Origin: Herbiconiux flava
GTDB lineage: Bacteria > Actinomycetota > Actinomycetes > Actinomycetales > Microbacteriaceae
NCBI RefSeq assembly: GCF_013409865.1
Contig: NZ_JACCBM010000001.1
Location: 3,410,001-3,474,000, forward strand
Direction of reading: 5' to 3'
DNA: 64,000 bases
Numbering within the stretch: the first letter of the stretch is position 1; every line of letters starts with the position of its first letter. Position numbers and translations under genes: made by a program. The notes under the pieces were generated by a model. The model was not told the origin of the DNA, searched no databases, and saw only the letters and a list, made by a program, of their open reading frames with translations. This document shows positions 59,877 through 64,000 of the stretch, piece after piece.

Positions 59877-61529
59877 ATGCCGTCGGTCTCCGCCCACGTC
59901 GCCCTCACCCTCGCCCACCACGTCGACCACGTGTTCGGCATCATGGGGAACGGCAACGCCTACTTCCTCGACGCCCTGCTCGAGCACACCTCCGCCCGCT
60001 TCACCGCGGTGCGTCACGAGGCCGGCGGGGTGGTCGCGGCCGACGCCTTCCATCGCGCCGGTGGCGGGCTCGCGGCGGCCACGGCCACCTACGGCGCCGG
60101 CTTCACCAACACACTCACCGCCCTCGCCGAGGCCGTGCAGGCGAAGGTGCCGCTCGTGCTCGTGGTGGGCGACGAGCCGACCTCCGGCCCGCGCTCCTGG
60201 GACGTCGACCAGATCGCCCTCGCCGCCGCCGTCGGCGCCCGCACCTACACGGTCGGCCGGATGGACGCGGCGGCCACGACGGTGATCGCCGTCGAGCACG
60301 CCCTCACCTACCGGGTGCCCACCGTGCTGGCCATCCCCTACGACGTCGCCGCCCTCGAGGCCGGTGAGGTGCCCGCGGTGGCCGAGCCGTCGCTGCCCGG
60401 CCCGCTCGTGGTGCCCGGCCCGTTCGCCGAGGCGGCCGTAGCCGGCCTGGCGGAGCTGCTCGCGGGTGCCCGCCGGCCGTTCCTGCTCGCCGGCCGGGGC
60501 GCCTGGCTGGCCGGTGCCGGCGAGGCGCTCGGCGAGCTCGCCGACGCCACCGGAGCGCTGACGGCCAGCACCGCGCTCGGGCGCGGCGTCTTCCCCGATC
60601 AATGGCACGACCTCGGCGTCACCGGGGGCTTCGGAGCCGAGGGCGCGATGGAGCTCGTGCGCGAGGCCGACGTCGCCGTGGTGCTCGGGGCCTCGCTGAA
60701 CCAGTTCACGATGCGCTTCGGCGAGCTCTTCGCGCCCGGCACCCGGGTGGTGCAGGTCGACGTGGCGCCCACCGCGAGCCACGCCCACGTGAGCGGTTTC
60801 GTGCGGGGTGACGCCGCCGAGGTGGCCCGGGCGCTCGTGCGTGCCCTCCGCGAGCGCGGCGCGACCCCGAGCGGCTGGCGGGAGTCGGTCGACGTCGCGG
60901 CCGCCCGACAGCAGGAGCCCGGCGACGAGCTCGCCCCCGACGGGCGGCTCGACCCCCGCTCGGCGGCACAGCGGATCGGCGAGCTCCTGCCAGAGGACCG
61001 GGTGGTCGTCTCCGACGGCGGACACTTCATCGGCTGGGCCAACATGTACTGGCCGGTCGCCTCCCCCGACCGCCTGATGATGGTCGGCACCGCGTTCCAG
61101 TCGATCGGGCTCGGCTTCCCGAGCGTGCCCGGCGCAGCCATGGCGAAGCCCGACGCCACCGTGGTGCTGACCACCGGCGACGGCGGAGGCCTGATGGCGC
61201 TCGCCGATCTCGAGAGCGCCGTGCGCGTGGCGGCCGGCCGCGGCGTCGCCGTGGTGTGGAACGATGCCGCCTACGGGGCCGAGGTGCACGTCTACGGACG
61301 GAAGGGTCTCGCTCAGGAGTCGATGCGCATCCCGGAGGTCGACTTCGCCGCCCTGGCGGGAGCGGTCGGCGCCCAGGGTGTCGTGGTGCAGACGCTCGCC
61401 GACCTCGACGTACTGGGCGAGTGGGCCGCCCGACCGGCGAACGAGCGGCCCTTCCTGCTGCTCGACCTGCGCATCTCAGGCGCGGTGGTCGCGCCCTACC
61501 AGCACGAGATCATCCGCGTGAGCCGCTGA
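59877..61529 (+). CDS. Thiamine pyrophosphate-dependent decarboxylase/synthase-like enzyme
   Basis: 550-residue member of the acetolactate synthase/benzoylformate decarboxylase family. TPP-activating Glu48 lies in AVRHEAGGVVAADAFHRA; the central domain shows PFLLAGRGAWLAGAGEALGE; the TPP/Mg site is TTGDGGGLMALADLESA followed by VVWNDAAYG. ATG at 59877 is preceded by GAAAGG. It is divergent from the FAH-RraA gene. In this context it may decarboxylate an arylpyruvate (such as hydroxyphenylpyruvate) to an arylacetaldehyde feeding the pathway, or process a 2-oxo acid product; residue data do not decide. Its 3' end overlaps the convergent monooxygenase gene by 20 bp. Confidence 0.85.
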   Translation: MPSVSAHVALTLAHHVDHVFGIMGNGNAYFLDALLEHTSARFTAVRHEAGGVVAADAFHRAGGGLAAATATYGAGFTNTLTALAEAVQAKVPLVLVVGDEPTSGPRSWDVDQIALAAAVGARTYTVGRMDAAATTVIAVEHALTYRVPTVLAIPYDVAALEAGEVPAVAEPSLPGPLVVPGPFAEAAVAGLAELLAGARRPFLLAGRGAWLAGAGEALGELADATGALTASTALGRGVFPDQWHDLGVTGGFGAEGAMELVREADVAVVLGASLNQFTMRFGELFAPGTRVVQVDVAPTASHAHVSGFVRGDAAEVARALVRALRERGATPSGWRESVDVAAARQQEPGDELAPDGRLDPRSAAQRIGELLPEDRVVVSDGGHFIGWANMYWPVASPDRLMMVGTAFQSIGLGFPSVPGAAMAKPDATVVLTTGDGGGLMALADLESAVRVAAGRGVAVVWNDAAYGAEVHVYGRKGLAQESMRIPEVDFAALAGAVGAQGVVVQTLADLDVLGEWAARPANERPFLLLDLRISGAVVAPYQHEIIRVSR

Positions 61530-63459
61530 GGCTCGCGGCCGCAGCCTCGGCCTCGGCCCCGGGTTGGCTCCCGGCACCGCCCTCGAGCATCGCCCCGGCG
61601 AAGAACGCCGAGAGCTCCGCCATGGCGGTCAACGGGAGCACGTGCGCGACGTACTGATCAGGGCGCACGACCACGACGCATCCGGTGGCCGGGTCGAGCC
61701 CCCGGAGCGTCGTGATGCTCTCTGCAGAGTCGGCCGCGTAGACCTTCTCGTAGTCGATCAGGCCGAACGGGCCCGTGCGGGGCAGGAAGACCGGGGGCAC
61801 CGTGGAGATGTCGACCTCGACGTGCGGCTCGGGGTAGACGACCTTCACGTCGAACACGCTGTCGGCCTCGGCGCCGACCGGCGTGTGGCGGATGAGCGGC
61901 GAGTCGGGGGCGTGCTCGAGCCACTCGGCCCACTCCCCCAGGGCCTCGCGCCCACCCGCCGACGCCGCTGCCGGGAAGGCGTACAGCCGCCAGCGCCCGT
62001 CGGCGCGGGCATGGTGCCCGAGATGGATCGGGTTCCCGTCGGCCACCCGCACCACCGGCGCCGACTTGAAGCGCTTGCCGACCGGGAAGCCCTCGGCGAG
62101 CGCCTGGTGCTCCGTCCCGCCGATCAGCATCGACGGCGGGTACTGCGTCATGAACCCCGCCGGGAACTCGGCGGTGCGCACGTAGAAGTCGGCCAGCTCC
62201 TCGGGGTTCTCGAATTCCTCGGGCTTCTTCGCCATCAGCGTCGACCACTCCTTGTCGAAGTCGATCAGGTTCTTGGCGATCACCTGGCGCTCGGCGGAGT
62301 AGGTCTTCAGCAGCTCCTCGGGCGCCCGCCCGGTCAGCACGTGGCCGAGCTTCCAGCCGAGGTTGAAGCCGTCCTGCATCGAGACGTTCATGCCCTGCCC
62401 GGCCTTGGCGCTGTGGGTGTGGCAGGCATCCCCCGTGATGAACACGTGGGGGCAGCGGTCGTCGCCCTCGGGCACCTCGTCGAACTTGTCGGTGAGGCGA
62501 TGGCCGACCTCGTAGACGCTGTACCAGGCCACGTCCTTCACGTCGAGCGTGTAGGGGTGCAGGATGGCGTTCGCCTTCGCGATCGCCGTCTCGACCGTGG
62601 TGCGGCGCACGGCCCCGTTGTCGCCGGCCGCCACCTCGCCGAGGTCGACGTACATGCGGAACAGGTGCCCGCCCTCGCGCGGGATGTGCAGGATGCTGCC
62701 CGCCTGCGACTGGATCGCGCACTTGGTGCGGATGTCGGGGAAGTCGGTCACGGCGAGCGTGTCCATCACGGCCCAGGCGTGCGCCGCCGAGGCGCCGACG
62801 AGGGTGCGGCCGATGGCCTCGCGCACGCCGCTCCGGGCACCGTCGCAGCCCACCACGTACTTGGCCCGTACGTGCCGTTCGAGACCTTCCCGCTCGCCGG
62901 CCGTCTCGCGCAGGGTGACGGCGACCGGATGCCCGTGCCCCTCCTCCACGGAGAGGGTGACGAACTCGTAGCCGTAGTCGACCTCCATTCGCGCCGGTGC
63001 GTCGTGCATCGCCTCGGCGAAGTAGTCGAGCACCCGCGCCTGGTTGACGATCAGATGCGGGAACTCGCTCACCCCGGTGGCGTCGTCGACGGCCCGGGCG
63101 GAGCGGTGGATGCGGCTCGGGTCGGCCGGGTCGGGCGACCAGAAGGCCATCTCGCTGATCTGATAGGCCTCGGCCGTGATGCGCTCGGCGAAGCCGAAGG
63201 CCTGGAAGGTCTCGACACTGCGGGCCTGGATGCCGTCGGCCTGCCCGATCGCCAGCCGGCCGGGACGCCGCTCGATCACCCGGGCGTGGATCTCGGGGAA
63301 CTGGGCCAGCTGGGCGGCCAGGATCATCCCCGCCGGGCCCGAGCCGACGATCAGCACGTCGACCTCGTCGGGCAGCAGGGCGGGGCGGTCGATGCCGGTG
63401 CCCGCCGCCGGGGCGATGCGCGGATCGCCGGATACGTAGCCGTGGTGGTGGAACTGCAT
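61510..63459 (-). CDS. FAD-dependent aromatic hydroxylase (phenol 2-monooxygenase/3-hydroxybenzoate 4-monooxygenase type)
   Basis: 649-residue flavoprotein monooxygenase. GxGxxG motif VLIVGSGPAGMILAAQL, DG motif VGCDGARSGVREAIG and GD motif VFITGDACHTHSAKAGQGMN (followed by SMQDGFNLGWKL) identify a class A aromatic hydroxylase. A C-terminal thioredoxin-like domain (about 470-620, LIDYEKVYAADSAESITTLRG, VVVRPDQYVAHVLPL) and the length match MobA (3-hydroxybenzoate 4-hydroxylase) and phenol hydroxylase. ATG at 63459 has GGAG upstream and lacks the basic extension of a longer frame. Its substrate should be a hydroxylated aromatic acid entering the hpa pathway; whether it makes homoprotocatechuate is untested. 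Confidence 0.9.
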   Translation of the reverse strand: MQFHHHGYVSGDPRIAPAAGTGIDRPALLPDEVDVLIVGSGPAGMILAAQLAQFPEIHARVIERRPGRLAIGQADGIQARSVETFQAFGFAERITAEAYQISEMAFWSPDPADPSRIHRSARAVDDATGVSEFPHLIVNQARVLDYFAEAMHDAPARMEVDYGYEFVTLSVEEGHGHPVAVTLRETAGEREGLERHVRAKYVVGCDGARSGVREAIGRTLVGASAAHAWAVMDTLAVTDFPDIRTKCAIQSQAGSILHIPREGGHLFRMYVDLGEVAAGDNGAVRRTTVETAIAKANAILHPYTLDVKDVAWYSVYEVGHRLTDKFDEVPEGDDRCPHVFITGDACHTHSAKAGQGMNVSMQDGFNLGWKLGHVLTGRAPEELLKTYSAERQVIAKNLIDFDKEWSTLMAKKPEEFENPEELADFYVRTAEFPAGFMTQYPPSMLIGGTEHQALAEGFPVGKRFKSAPVVRVADGNPIHLGHHARADGRWRLYAFPAAASAGGREALGEWAEWLEHAPDSPLIRHTPVGAEADSVFDVKVVYPEPHVEVDISTVPPVFLPRTGPFGLIDYEKVYAADSAESITTLRGLDPATGCVVVVRPDQYVAHVLPLTAMAELSAFFAGAMLEGGAGSQPGAEAEAAAASLSGSRG

Positions 63460-63519
63460 GCGATGGGTGCTCCGTCTTCGTCGACCTTCCCCCTCGACTT
63501 CGGTGTGCAAGGAGGGTAT

Positions 63520-63554
63520 GTTCGATAATCGAACGCACGGTTCGACTATCGCTC
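63520..63554. promoter_or_regulatory. IclR-type operator pair
   Basis: GTTCGATAATCGAAC (63520-63534) is a perfect 15-bp palindrome. GTTCGACTATCGCTC (63540-63554) matches it at 11 of 15 positions, with centres 20 bp apart (two helical turns). It resembles the GTTCGATAATC-type sites described for PcaU/PobR regulators, as I recall them. It lies between the FAD monooxygenase and the IclR gene. Confidence 0.8.
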
Positions 63555-63635
63555 ACGCGATGGTAGCTCGCTGCCGCCCTCGGGGCAATGGCACTCGAGG
63601 CAACGGCCGACTAGAGATCTGGAGCCACGAGCAGC

Positions 63636-64000
63636 ATGAGCGCATCCGACGGCACGAACGGCGCCACGTCGCAGACCCTCGACCGCGGCATCCGCATCCT
63701 GGAACTGCTCGCCGACCGCCTCGAGCCGCAGTCGATCGACGACGTCGCGGCGGCACTCGGCGTGCATCGCTCGGTGGCCTACCGGCTCATCCGCACGCTC
63801 GAGCAGCACGGCCTCGTGGGGCGCGACGCGGCCGGGCGACTGCAGCTCGGCGCCGCGCTCGCCGCACTGGCCGCGGGCGTCGCGCACGATCTGCAGGCCG
63901 AGGTGCTGCCCGAGCTCACGGCGGCCGCGAACGAGCTCGCCATGACCTGCTTCCTCGTCGTGCTCGACCACGACGAGTGCGTGACACTGGTCAGCGTGGA
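63636..64000 (+). CDS. IclR family transcriptional regulator, partial (cut by right edge)
   Basis: The first 121 residues of an IclR regulator. The winged helix-turn-helix is about residues 13-75 (LDRGIRILELLADRLEPQSIDDVAAALGVHRSVAYRLIRTLEQHGLV), followed by the start of the effector domain (AALAAGVAHDLQAEVLPELTAAANELAMTCFLVV). ATG at 63636 has a weak Shine-Dalgarno. It is divergent from the FAD monooxygenase gene, with the palindromic pair in between, so it probably controls that gene and itself. Aromatic acids are the usual effectors of the PcaU/PobR branch. The C-terminus lies outside the window. Confidence 0.9.
   Translation, partial: MSASDGTNGATSQTLDRGIRILELLADRLEPQSIDDVAAALGVHRSVAYRLIRTLEQHGLVGRDAAGRLQLGAALAALAAGVAHDLQAEVLPELTAAANELAMTCFLVVLDHDECVTLVSV

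Overview
High-GC (about 70%) window of a Gram-positive actinobacterium, most likely Microbacteriaceae. The evidence is strongly G/C-ending codons, many GTG starts, 4-bp ATGA/GTGA gene overlaps, DtxR-type iron boxes, CWB2 cell-wall proteins and DUF222-HNH genes. Coding density is near complete. I see no rRNA, tRNA, CRISPR array, insertion sequence or prophage, and no gene-free stretch above 300 bp.

Layout. 1-7.1 kb: heme uptake locus (HmuTUV-like ABC importer plus surface proteins) transcribed away from twin iron boxes; the divergent gene encodes an HtaA heme domain joined to a WxL-like C-terminus and is followed by a DUF916 (WxL-partner) membrane protein. 7.1-13.1 kb: a DUF1801 protein, serine hydrolase, M23 peptidase, NYN-domain protein and a YVTN/CWB2 surface protein. 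13.1-16.5 kb: an iron-box-controlled dioxygenase-like protein, a membrane-anchored alpha/beta hydrolase and a TetR regulator. 16.6-28.8 kb: a single-chain GmrSD (DUF262-DUF1524) restriction enzyme, envelope lipoproteins, a D,D-carboxypeptidase, membrane proteins, a NarL-type two-component pair, an HD protein, a solitary MazF/PemK-like protein, a secreted coiled-coil protein and two small unknown proteins. 29-33.2 kb: an MFS exporter with esterase, then VOC, WYL and GNAT genes.

33.2-41.5 kb: hemicellulose-oligosaccharide locus: LacI regulator and GH43 enzyme on one strand, divergent sugar ABC importer and GH3 glycosidase on the other, with a palindromic operator candidate between. 41.6-50.7 kb: a CWB2 surface protein, then a sulfur-acquisition-like group (FAD/NAD(P)-binding protein, LLM monooxygenase, GNAT, polar amino acid ABC importer). 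50.8-53.1 kb: a DUF222-HNH gene with a large inverted repeat behind it, plus two small genes.

53.1-64 kb: aromatic catabolism. Homoprotocatechuate extradiol dioxygenase (hpaD), semialdehyde dehydrogenase (hpaE), hydratase (hpaH) and aldolase (hpaI) flank a GntR/FCD regulator and an unusual FAH-RraA fusion in the position of the HpaG isomerase/decarboxylase. A TPP-dependent decarboxylase-like enzyme, a phenol-hydroxylase-type FAD monooxygenase and an IclR regulator (cut by the right edge) complete the block. Two nearly identical 12-bp motifs mark the two divergent hpa promoters, and a perfect 15-bp palindrome marks the IclR-side promoter. Ring cleavage ending in pyruvate plus succinate semialdehyde is expected. 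No gene for HpaF or for the HpaBC hydroxylase is visible in the window.
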